Shown here piece by piece: positions 55,288 through 64,000 of a stretch of DNA of 64,000 bases (position 1 is its first letter; the number at the start of each line of letters is the position of its first letter). The stretch spans positions 46,519,854-46,583,853 of the forward strand of contig CM070520.1 of assembly GCA_036346375.1 (NCBI GenBank), in the 5' to 3' direction. The stretch comes from Guadua angustifolia. Taxonomy: Eukaryota > Streptophyta > Magnoliopsida > Poales > Poaceae. The notes below the pieces were generated by a model. It was not told the DNA's origin, searched no databases, and saw only the letters and a program-made list of their open reading frames with translations. The position numbers and the translations under genes are program-made.

Positions 55288-56079
55288 GCAAGTTATTGCT
55301 CACACTAGTTGGCAACGTATAACCATTTTTACATGATACGTTGCCCTCACGTATGTACTTATACATATTAGTATGTGTTATCCAAAAATAAAAGAAAGGA
55401 TTAATCTATCATATTTTCTTTTGGAAGAACCAACGGAGGGTTTTAGCCTCTGAACATCTTCATTGCTGAGCCAAAAAATTGTTGCAAAAATTACATGGTA
55501 GGTAGGCACTCTGCAGCACAGGGACCTGGATTCAAAGCAGAAAACAGGGGAGGGGGAAAAGGGTTCAAAGCCTAGATGAGTCCTGCTACTAGTTGACTAC
55601 CCATCACAAACATGAAGTGATTTTCACATGGTCTCACATTCCATTGCGGTGTTTGTTTGCAAAAATGGTATTGAAATACAAAATGCAGATTCACAAACAA
55701 TGTCCAAAAAATTGGTGACTGATCAAAACTTGATAACCGATCACTCCAGCGATCATACATAAAGAAGAACATCAGAAGTGCTGAAAAAAGATAAGATTAT
55801 AAGAGTACTTCTCTGCTTTGGCTCAACACGGTATATATCGGAATCATCAGACTCACAACAGAGGAAGGAAGAGTTGGAACTGTCATGGCATGGAGCCGCC
55901 GCCGCCGCTGATTCACCGGTGCCCCTGTGCAGATCAAGTGACTATCCTTGCTTCGAGGTGAAGATGGAGGTGATGGCCATGTGCAGGTGGGAGGCGACGA
56001 CGACTTTTGTTTATGGATGCTGCATCTCGTCGCCGCACGTGCAGCACCTGTGCTGGGCAGTGGCGAAGTTTTCACTGAA
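55288..56079. other. Downstream of gene B, no further WD40 exon recognised
   Basis: Starts with the GC donor GCAAGT at 55288. A 107-codon + frame (55778-56101) includes a Cys/Trp-rich stretch (VEHLCW-like) but no clear WD40 motif, and the antisense frame is equally long. Either the gene ends here as a fragment or its remaining exons were lost. Confidence 0.4.
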
Positions 56080-56290
56080 GGTGCATTCTTCACACATATA
56101 ACTATATGGCTTTATACAATAATTTCGTAACATCATAAATCCTACACACATATTTGAAATTTGCTAAAGTACAATACAAATAGTTCTAATATCTTAAAAA
56201 TCCTAGACTACTAAAATCATAACAAATTCGATCAGTAAATTTAGTTCATTGAAAAGACGATTTTTGTAGCACTTTTTAAATTTTTGGGGT
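56080..56290 (+). repeat. ~200-bp repeat, copy 2
   Basis: Longest intact copy: GTGCATTCTTCACACATATA, AATAATTTCGTAACATCATA, AATACAAATAGTTCTAATAT and the AAAAGACGATTTTTGTAGC tail. Confidence 0.85.
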
Positions 56291-57101
56291 GACGCGGAGG
56301 GGGGTCAAGGCGAGGAGAGGAGCCAGAAGTAAGACCGACTCGCACGCGGGAGGGGACCGTGCGTAGAAGGCGGCCTCGAGTCGAATGCGTGCAGCAACGG
56401 GATCTCATTCCCATGGATATGGAGACAATGGAGTGCAATGGGTTGATCTTTGCTGGGAACAGTCTATACGATTGTGGGCCAAGCGAACCGAACCAAGAAC
56501 CATCTATTCTTCGATATAAACACATGCAATGAAATGTAGTATCTAGCCCAACAATTGCATGTATAGGACATGTGGCTAGTTCCTTATATGCCACCGAATT
56601 TTTTGTGAAATCCCTAGTCTCACTGAGAAGGTAGGTCTGGCCCACGTGTTACTGAGACAATGAAGGACATATATATAAGAGCAGTGAGGTAACATAAATT
56701 TTTTTATGAGAGTGCACACTTCACACGTACATCTTTATAGTCTTGTAGCACTACTACAGAATAGGTCATCCTTGCCGGTTCGTCCACGCCATTCTTGCCG
56801 GTTATGGGCGCCGATGATTGGTCGCGATGATACTCGGGGTTATCCTTTGCGGCTCGAGAACCGGCGATGATAATAGATATCACTTTGCGGTTCATTATAC
56901 AACCGGCGATGATATTGGACTATCTCTGCGGTTTACACTAGAAGCCGGCGGTGATACTCGACTATCTCTGCCGGTTCAACACGGAATCCGGCAGTGATAT
57001 ATGTATATCTCTGCCGGCTTATCTGAAGAACCGACAAGTGATACGTGTATATCCTTTGCGGTTCTCGGACTGAACCGGCGATGACAACGAATTCGAAAAA
57101 A

Positions 57102-57272
57102 ATTTGTAGATGTACTTCATAGATTACTCTACCTATGTATAAAATTGCGGTTCAAATTCAATACATATCGGGACTTACAAAAATTCTCTTTTTTGTAAGT
57201 CCTCATATGTATTGAATTTGAACTTTTTATACATAGGTAGAGTAATCTATAAGTACATCTACAAATTTTTTC
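57102..57272. repeat. ~80-bp-arm inverted repeat (hairpin) in the small CACTA element
   Basis: AAATTTGTAGATGTACTTCA... and ...TAAGTACATCTACAAATTT are arms that pair through ATTACTCTACCTATGTATAA and CAAATTCAATACATAT to an inner TTACAAAA / TTTTGTAA. The loop is about 8 bases. Pairing is near perfect apart from a few bulges. Transcription would give a long double-stranded RNA. Confidence 0.9.
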
Positions 57273-57446
57273 GTAGTTTTCGTGACTTTTATTAGTTAGT
57301 GTGCACGATGTGTACACGGAAAGCTTGTGTGCACATGATATGTTGCCTTCAAATATATAGTATATAAAGCGTCGTTAGATCATAATTAAAATATATTAAA
57401 AGCATCACAATATTTAGTTTTTACAATAGTCATTCACAAATGTAGT

Positions 57447-57994
57447 GTGAGTACATCTCGTTCACTTTGGATCGAGGGTAAATGTCGTGGGCTATTGCTT
57501 CATATTCTCTCACTTATTGTTGCCCTTCCCATTCTGCCTCTATATAATGACACTATTGTTTCAAGAATGGCACCCCACACAATCCACTATTGTTGCAAAA
57601 TGGCACCCCCAAGAAGCGAGCACGTGTTGGGCAAAGCCCGCTCGTCGCTAGAGAAGGAGGAGAAGGAGGAGGAGGAGAAGGAGGAGGTGGAAGCGGAGGA
57701 GGAGGAAGAGGAGGCAAAGGAGGAGAAGGAGGAGGAGGGCACTTACGGCAAATGACGGCGGCGAGAAATCGGCGTTGGGGTAAGACCAACTCCGCCACCG
57801 AATCGGATTCGGAGGAGAAGGAGGACGAGCACCGCCGCAACTCGATCGATCATCAGCGGCGGCTCAGTGACGAGGAGGAGGAGGAGGACGACGGCATTTA
57901 CGACTTCTTTGGATATAGGGCTTGGCGCCATTGGCCTATTATAATTAGAACTAAATATGTAATAATAGGCGATATACCTAATTATGTTTTGTAA
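57447..57994 (+). other. Purine-rich frames inside the small CACTA element
   Basis: GAGGAGAAGGAGG repeats give a Glu/Lys-rich or Gly-rich product depending on frame. After the repeats, one frame continues TESDSEEKEDEHRRNSIDHQ and DDGIYDFFGYRAWRHW to a stop at 57994. The acidic part could be a captured exon; no family recognised. Confidence 0.3.
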
Positions 57995-58447
57995 ATGTTA
58001 CGTATTTTAATTAATACATATCCCGCAAATTACAAATTTGGTTTCATATGTTACATGTCGAACTAATTATGGGGAACGATAATATCCTTGCGGTCTAGAG
58101 TAAAAGCTGGCGGTGAAAATGGTGTTATCCTTTGTCGGTTTATAAGCGAACCGGCAATGGTGTTATCACTACGGTTGTACATATAAACCGGCAGTGATAT
58201 CTAATATTATCACTGCTGGCTCGCACCTACCCGGTAGTGATGGGGGGTCGCGGATGAGGCAGTCTGTAGTAGTGTAGAATGCTTTTGTAATATCATAAAT
58301 CCAACACATGTATTTGAAATTTACTAAAAATACAATACAAATAGTTCTAAAGTCTTAAAAATCTCAAATCACCAAAATCGAAACCAATTTAATCAATAAA
58401 TTTGACCTATTGAAGAGATGATCTTGTAATGTTTTTCAAATTTTTGT

Positions 58448-58749
58448 GCCCTAGATCTGCCCTTGTATAAGGGATAAGACAAACTTTTGGTGGCTGTAAC
58501 ATCCCAACTTTTCTTTTGAATTGTTTTTGTGTAATTTAACATTTTTTGCATTTTCAGAATTTATTGCTATTTAAATTCTATTTTGGATTTTTCTCCTTCA
58601 GTCAAAAAAGTATTTATCGCCACGAAGATGAAGACTCTCTAAGCCTCCTCTTACCAATATTATAAAAATACTTTGTTAAAGTACAAGATGGTAAGGCTTT
58701 AGTAAAAAAAATATGCAAGCACTTTAGGCTTTAGTAAAAAAATACGTTT
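58448..58749. other. Spacer with an LTR-like start
   Basis: GTAACATCCCAACTTTTC near 58497 resembles a gypsy LTR start, but no LTR body or duplication could be traced. A short TTTAGTAAAAAAATA repeat lies at 58698-58745. Confidence 0.35.
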
Positions 58750-59319
58750 ATCTTCTGTCCCATTAAAATTCTCAACCTTCCTCTGTAACGGGTCCTTCAT
58801 ATGGAGGAACTTACGGTTGCCCATGTACACAACCTTTTGAGAGTTTTTCAGGTACTTGTTGTCCGTATCCTCTAAGTAGTGGAAGCAGGCTTTATATCCT
58901 TTGATAGATAGGCCCAACAGGTTACTAAGTGTAGGTCAGTCGTTGATGGTTACGAATAGCAATGCACGTAGAGTGAAGTACTCTCTTTTATACTCATCCT
59001 ATACACGTACACCATCGTTCCAAAGCGTTAGCAGATCTTCAACCAATGGTTTGAGGTACACGTCGATATCGTTTCAAGGTTGCTTCGGGCCTTGGATAAG
59101 CAACGACATCATAATGTACTTTTGCTTCATACATAGCCAAGGAGGAAGGTTGTAGATACATAGAGTCATGAGCCAAGTGCTGTGACTACTGCTCATCTCG
59201 TCGAACGGGTTCATCCCATCCGTACTCAACCCAAACCTTATGTTACTTGCATCCTCATCAAAGTCCGGGTATTTTCTATCAACTTTCCTCTACTGGGAGC
59301 CATCAGCGAGGTGCCTTAG
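58750..59319 (-). pseudogene. TNP2-like CACTA transposase fragment, second copy
   Basis: Matches 20380-20945 of the large CACTA element at high identity: KGYKACFHYLEDTDNKYLKN, SQKVVYMGNRKFLHMKDPLQ, and on the reversed strand HFTLRALLFVTINDW-type sequence, PLVEDLLTLWNDGVRV and NPFDEMSSSHST. It is cut on the right at GTGCCTTAG by the LTR starting at 59320, and on the left near 58750. It is not inside recognisable TIRs in this window. Confidence 0.85.
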
Positions 59320-59788
59320 TGTGGGATATATACACCACGGGTATCTGCAAAGCAGGCCTGCGAGGCCCAACTGAACAAGGCTGGGCCGGGCTGACTGCAA
59401 GAAAATAGAAGCTAGAAGGGTTACGCTAGATGTGCGAAACAAGGAAGCCCTGGAGATAGCAAATCATCCGGATTAGGTATGATACGATTGTAATCTAAGC
59501 CGTTACCATACGGATAGGTACAGGAGATATAATCCCCACTTTGTATCCAACCAGGACTCTCTTTTGTAACTGCCCTCCTCTGCTATATAAAGAGAGAGAC
59601 GGGGGAACATCAAGAAACAATCTCATCAGCAAAAATAGCTAGCCACATATAATTCCAGAGCATAGGGCTAGGGCATTATCTCTTCCACGAGAGCCCGAAC
59701 CTGTATAATTCCCGTGTCTTGTGTTACCATCAAGTTTGGATCCAGCGTCTAGCCCCGTTTTCATTATTGCCGACAACAAACGTCAACA
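59320..59788 (+). repeat. 5' LTR of the Tat element
   Basis: Begins TGTGGGATATATACACCACG and ends CAAACGTCAACA. A TATA box (TATATAAA, 59584-59591) lies about 205 bp before the LTR end and probably starts the element RNA. Confidence 0.88.
59584..59591 (+). promoter_or_regulatory. TATA box in the Tat LTR
   Basis: TATATAAA, followed by a purine-rich AGAGAGAGACGGGGG stretch, placed in the LTR where U3 promoters of these elements sit. Confidence 0.7.
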
Positions 59789-59812
59789 GTTGGCGTGCCA
59801 GGTAGGGGCTGC
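59789..59812 (+). promoter_or_regulatory. Probable primer-binding site of the Tat element
   Basis: TTGGCGTGCCAGGTAGGGGC starts within two bases of the LTR end. Similar TGGCG.CCAGGTAGGGG sites occur in grass Tat elements. It differs from the Met-tRNA site of the Tekay element. Confidence 0.65.
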
Positions 59813-59858
59813 GCTAAGATCAATCTCAGCAGGCTCGATTGCAATCCTCAGCGAAGTC

Positions 59859-61330
59859 ATGACCACCTTCGCTCCCGCCCGGGCATTCCTTTTCGGAAAT
59901 CTGGATTTCATCGCTGATGATCTTGACAAACTCATCCTTTCGGATTCGGATCAGGACCAATCTGGAAGTGATTCCGTTGCTCTCCTAGCCGGGCAACCAC
60001 TCGGATCGAGGTCGTCGCATGGCCATCTATCCCAGACGATGGCGAATATCTGTTTCGAGTTTGGCGAGGATCGCCTAGGGCGAGCCCCGAGTGGTGAAGA
60101 ACGCTAGAAAACCACTCGGATCTAAACGTCAGCCCAACTTGTCTTATTATTCTTCTGATTCAGAGAGCAGGGCAGAAAGTTCTCAAGGCTTTCGCGGCAT
60201 CTTCGTGATCGAAGACTTCGCGCGGTCCCAAAGCCAGCGAAGGATGCGCGGATCTTTGCAGAGACAGAGCGCCGCCGTCAAGAGACCAGCGAAGTCTTTC
60301 GGGCCGAGGGCGCAATGTTAATGAAAACATCTTGCGAGATGAAGATGGGGAACGATCGGTTTTCATACTCCTCTCAGAACATTATCGCGCCGAAGACACT
60401 TCTCGACACACTGGGACCAATGCTCGGTTCTGACAGTCCAACCGCTCCAATCGTGGCCCAAGTCAAGGCCATGGTGATGGCAGTAGCGATCCAGCAACAT
60501 CAGGAAGAACCAGGGGAGAAAGAGCACTCTCGTACCTGTGTAGTCACTCAAGCCGCCAGCAGCAACACAGCTCGCAGTCGGGGCATGTGTGGCCGACTTG
60601 TACTTCGACATGGCGAGGACGCCCGGCGGAGTATGAGTCGTGATCTTCGTGTAGACCTGAATGCCAGGCGGCGAGACCGAGAAGATGAAGAGCGCCGTCG
60701 GCGCAAAGATGACTACGAACGTTTTGGCATCCACCATGATGACCGGGGCGACCGCAGAAGCTTGCACCGTCGTGACGAGGGCGATAGCGAGGACCGCCGA
60801 GTTAGATCACCTTCTCGATGCTCCCCACACCGGCTCAGCGATGGGCCTATTGAGGGGATCCGAGCCTTCACTCCCCGGCTTTGCTGAGTGGTTTGGCCTG
60901 AAGGTTTCAACCTCAAGGGCATCGCCAAATTCGATGGAGAGAGAGATCCGGAAGCTTGGTTGCAAGTTTATTCCCTTGCAATCATGGCAGCCGGGGGCGA
61001 TCATAATGTCATGGCCAATTATCTACCGATTACGCTTACCCCCTCGGCTCAAGTCTGGCTCACAGGACTTCCAGCGAACTCTATAGATTCCTGGGGAGAT
61101 CTTTGTGAGCAGTTCATCACCAACTTCCAGGGCACTTACGAAAGATCTGGGACTCAGTGGGATCTGTACCAGCTTCATCAGAGAAGGAGCGAAAGTCTTC
61201 GGGAGTTCATCCGGCACTTCATGCAAAAGAAGAATACGATCCGGGATATCTCAGAAGCTGCGGTCATTGCAGCATTCCAGAAGGGCGTCAACGACCCTGA
61301 CTTGATTAAGAAGATGTCCCGGAAGTAAAT
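59859..61330 (+). pseudogene. Tat gag, broken by frameshifts
   Basis: Starts MTTFAPARAFLFGNLDF and IADDLDKLILSDSDQ. The frame shifts near 60100 and 60315, through Ser- and Arg-rich linkers (RREDEERRRRKDD-like). After a stop at 60885 the gag domain continues VVWPEGFNLKGIAKFDGERD, AWLQVYSLAIMAAGGDHNVM, LPANSIDSWGDLCEQFITNF and LHQRRSESLREFIRHFMQKK. It ends MSRK with a stop at 61326-61328. The stop before VVWPEG is explained by CGA to TGA. Confidence 0.82.
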
Positions 61331-61485
61331 GCGACTACGGTAAGGAGATGTTTGAATTGGCGGACCACCACTCGCATGACCTTAGATGCTTTGGCGGCGT
61401 CGGACGATCGTCCTGACATAAAGACAAGAAGGATCATGCCGAGTCCTCCCGGCAGCGAGATAAGAAGCGGAAGCCTAAAGAACTG

Positions 61486-62490
61486 GTGGCGGTGGCCGAC
61501 CGCGATCGGCATCGCGTGCCACGGACGGACGACTATAACGCAGTAATGGATGCAACCTGTCCTTTCCATCCCAAGGGGAAACATGCTGCGAAGGATTGCT
61601 TCACTCTAAGAAGGTTTGCCAAGGAGTCCAACAAGTGGCCGGCCAAGGGCGAAGCAAAAGACGACACAAAGAAAAAGCAAGATCCCCCTGAAGATGATGA
61701 GGGCGAATACCAGAAGACGGAGCGTGAGCTCAACTACATATTCGGGGGCTCGGCTGCCTATGAGTCTAAGCAAAAGCAAAAGCTTACCGCTCGGGACATC
61801 AATGCGGTTATGCCGGCAACTCTCCAGTACCTTAGATGGTCCGAAGTCCCGATTGCATTTGACCGCTCGGATCATCCAAATCACATCCCGTATCCAGGTA
61901 GATATCCTCTTGTTTTAGACCTTGTGATTCGCAGTGTTAAACTCAAGAGGGTGTTGGTTGACAGAGGGAGCGGGCTCAACGTCCTCTTCTCCAAAACCTT
62001 CGACGATATGAAGATCCTCCGCTCAGAGCTAAAGCAGGGCTCGTCACTATTTCATGGGGTAATCCCAGGGACCTCCTCGGTCCCGCTCGGGCAGATCACT
62101 CTGCCAGTCACGTTCGGGACTAGAGAACATTACCGAACGAAATATCTCAATTTTGAGGTGGCTGATTTCGAGATGGCATACCATGCCATCTTGGGAAGGC
62201 CAGACCTGGCAAGGTTCATGACCGTGCCCCATTACACTTACCTCGTCTTGAAGATGCCAGGGCCGAAGGGTATTATCTCCATCCGTGGTGACGTCAGGCA
62301 GTTGTTTGCGTGCAACAGAGAGAGCTGTGAGATGGCCGAAATACAAGAAGCGGCAGTCGACAGAGAGAAGATCCGACAGGCGGCCGCACATCAGCAGGAT
62401 GAAGGAGAAGTCCCAGCTAAGAAGCAAACAAAGGCAAGCATGAAGCCTGATGAGGGGACTAAGAAGGTAATCCTCGACCAGTCCAACTAG
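61486..62490 (+). pseudogene. Tat gag C-terminus and aspartic-protease region
   Basis: A 334-codon frame with CPFHPKGKHAAKDCFTLRRF (Cys/His motif), ELNYIFGGSAAYESKQKQK, then VIRSVKLKRVLVDRGSGLNV. The active-site motif reads DRGSG where the other Tat copy in this window has DGGSS, so the first Gly is replaced by Arg. PGTSSVPLGQITLPVTFG, AYHAILGRPDLARFMTVPHY and MPGPKGIISIRGD follow. A Lys/Glu/Gln-rich linker ends at 62490. Confidence 0.85.
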
Positions 62491-62590
62491 GCTCAGACTG
62501 CTCTGATCGGGGCAGGACTCAGCCCCAAATAGGAAGACGCATTCGTCACCTTTCTTCGGGCCAACCGGGACATTTTTGCATGAAAACCTT

Positions 62591-64000
62591 CCGACATGCC
62601 CGATGTCCCTAGGAAGGTGATCGAGCACTCTCTCAATGTGGATGAGAAGGTGAAGCTCATCAAGTAGTGGCTCCGACGATTCGCTCAGGATCGCCGAGAG
62701 GCCATCAGGGAAGAAATTACTAAGCTTTTAGCCGCAGGCTTCATAAAAGAAGTATATCATCTCGACTGGTTAGCGAACCCAGTTCTTGTTCGCAAAAATA
62801 ATAAAAGCTAGTGCATGTGTGTTGATTATACCGACCTTAACAAAGCATGTTCGAAAGATCCGTTCGGGCTGCCCCGCATCGACCAGGTGGTAGATTCAAC
62901 TGCAGGCTGCGAGCTCTTGAGCTTTCTGGACGCCTACTCAGGGTATCACCAGATCAGGTTGAAAGAAGAAGACTGCATCAATACTTCGTTCATCACTCCA
63001 TTTGGAGTATTTTGTTACGTCACAATGCCGTTCGGTTTGAAAAATGCTGGTACAACCTATCAGCGCGCAATACAACGGTGTTTTCACAGCCAAATTGGAT
63101 GCAACGTGGAAGCATATGTAGATGACGTCGTTGTCAAATCGCGGGCAAAGGAGGACCTCATATTCGACTTGGGCGAGACGTTTGAAAGCCTAAGGGCCTA
63201 CAAGATGAAGCTTAACCCTGAAAAGTGCGTCTTTGGAGTTCCCTCAGGAAAACTATTCGGATTCATTGTGTCGCAGCGGGGCATCGAAGCAAACCCGGAG
63301 AAGATCAATGCAATCTTGAAAATGAAGCCTCTGGCTAGCCAGAAAGACGTCCAGAAGCTCACAGGCTGCATGGTGGCACTCGGCAGGTTCATTTCTTGCC
63401 TAGGTTCGCGAGGAATGTCTTTTTTCAAACTTCTGAAGAAGCAGGGTAATTTCCAGTGGACTACCGAGGCACAGCAAGCTTTCGAAGAACTCAAGACATT
63501 TTTGTCCTCACCACCGGTGCTAGTCTCACTAATGCCCGAAGAACCCCTTTTGCTCTACATTGCTGCAACGACTCATGTAGTTAGTGCTGCAATCGTTGTA
63601 GAGCGGGAGGAAGTAGGGCACCTCCAGAAGGTTCAGCGGCCAGTTTATTTCATCAGCGAGGTGCTAGGAGAATCCAAGGCGCGGTATCCTCTGGTACAAA
63701 AACTGTTGTATGCCGTATTGCTTACTTCTCGCAAACTCAAGCATTACTTTCAAGAGCATTCAATTTCGGTGATCACCTCTTTCCCGATTAGGGATATACT
63801 CCACAACCGGGAGGCCACTGGGAGAATTGCAAAATGGGCGGTCGAACTCGGAGCTTTCGAAATCTTCTTCAGGCCGTGAACAGCAGTAAAGTCTCAAGTA
63901 CTCGCCGACTTCACCGCCGAGTGGGTGGAATTGCAGACCCCCACGACTATTGAAGATCTCGAGTATTGGACAATGTATTTTGATGGTTCCCTCATGCTCA
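62591..64000 (+). pseudogene. Tat pol: RT, RNase H and start of the second RNase H
   Basis: Pre-RT sequence from about 62591 (DMPDVPRKVIEHSLNVDEK-like) has stops. The open frame 62815-63879 reads VDYTDLNKACSKDPFGLP, TAGCELLSFLDAYSGYHQIR, MPFGLKNAGTTYQRAI and NVEAYVDDVVVKS (catalytic YVDD), then KLNPEKCVFGVPSGKLFGF and RNase H with LLYIAATTHVVSAAIVVERE and YPLVQKLLYAVLLTSRKLKH. A TGA at 63877 replaces the expected Arg in FRPR; sequence then continues TAVKSQVLADFTAEWVE and MYFDGSLML, the start of the RVT_3 RNase H typical of Tat elements. The window ends there. Confidence 0.92.

Larger units (their letters stand above)
56749..58274. mobile_element. Non-autonomous CACTA element, 1526 bp
   Basis: Starts CACTACTACAGAATAGG and ends CTGTAGTAGTG, with a TAG duplication on each side (56746-56748 and 58275-58277). 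Subterminal repeats of GAACCGGCGATGATA / GCCGGTT type lie at 56770-57080 and 58085-58240. These differ from the ACCGGTAC type of the 23-kb element, so it is another subfamily. No transposase. It contains a long hairpin (57102-57272) and a purine-rich frame (57590-57994). Confidence 0.93.
56712..58447 (+). repeat. ~200-bp repeat, copy 3, split by a CACTA element
   Basis: 56712-56748 holds the start (GTGCACACTTCACACGTACA), and 58278-58447 holds the rest (TTTTGTAATATCATAAATCC to TTTTCAAATTTTTG). The CACTA element at 56749-58274 sits between, which dates that insertion after the repeat spread. Confidence 0.85.
59320..64000 (+). mobile_element. Ty3/gypsy retrotransposon, Tat lineage, 5' part (runs off the window)
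   Basis: 5' LTR 59320-59788, primer site from 59789, gag, protease, RT and RNase H in order on +, with a second RNase H entering at the window edge. Target duplication candidate CTTAG (59315-59319), not testable here. It inserted into a TNP2 fragment of an older CACTA element. Frameshifts and stops in gag and at 63877 make this copy defective. Confidence 0.92.

Noticed and set aside
55778..56101. 107-codon frame after gene B
   Set aside because: Considered as a further WD40 exon (CFEVKMEV loosely recalls SFEVTELPV), but no WD or FIAR motif follows and the antisense frame is as long.
58497..58640. TGTAACATCCCAACTTTTC suggesting a gypsy LTR
   Set aside because: Only the first few dozen bases look LTR-like. 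No partner or TSD.
60315..60887. Frame considered as a separate host gene in the 3' Tat element
   Set aside because: It is continuous with gag on both sides once frameshifts are allowed, and Arg/Asp-rich like other Tat gag linkers.

Overview
The window is plant nuclear DNA, almost certainly from a grass (Poaceae) and plausibly from Oryza or a close relative. The evidence is exon-intron genes with GT-AG and GC-AG introns, a Stowaway MITE, CACTA elements with ACCGGTAC / GGTTGGTGT subterminal repeats, and Tekay- and Tat-type Ty3/gypsy elements. I see no bacterial-type operon, tRNA, rRNA or CRISPR array. Most of the 64 kb is nested transposable elements. Two related host genes on the + strand sit among them.

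Host genes. Gene A (exons from 23382 to 30464) encodes the WD40 propeller of a beta-prime-COP (COPB2)-like protein; its 5' part lies left of the window or is lost. Gene B (51479-55287) encodes a protein kinase, then an MSP (VAP-like) domain, then the first two exons of the same WD40 module. The WD40 exons of A and B match in phase and length, and both use the same rare GC-AG intron. I read the two as tandem members of one kinase-MSP-WD40 family. A keeps the WD40 end, with an 8-bp frameshift. B keeps the kinase and MSP part and then fades out.

Layout. (1) 318-23309 is one CACTA element on the minus strand with a 3-bp ATC target duplication, inserted in an intron just upstream of the first visible exon of gene A. 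It carries a TNP2-type transposase and a second gene with a Ulp1/C48 cysteine-protease domain. The transposase is split by a Tekay-type chromovirus (9160-19728), whose left LTR and about 1 kb of transposase have been deleted. (2) 23313-30464 holds the gene A exons; the introns carry a Copia-like remnant, a 666-bp hAT-like element, a fold-back element and a Stowaway MITE. (3) 31185-42396 is a hAT element with 12-bp TIRs and an 8-bp TSD. A roughly 3.1-kb solo LTR (32916-41690) sits in its intron, and a truncated Tat element (33826-39380) sits in that LTR. (4) 42397-51000 is repeat-rich spacer with a Tourist-like MITE and a 3-kb fold-back structure. (5) 51000-55300 is gene B. (6) 55300-59319 has a three-copy ~200-bp repeat, a 1.5-kb non-autonomous CACTA element (56749-58274) and a second TNP2 fragment. 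(7) 59320-64000 is the 5' LTR, gag and pol of a second Tat element that runs off the window.

The element coding regions are decayed. Most in-frame stops can be explained as C-to-T changes (CGA to TGA, CAA/CAG to TAA/TAG), as expected for methylated, silenced repeats. The family names rest on motifs read by eye; no database search was run.
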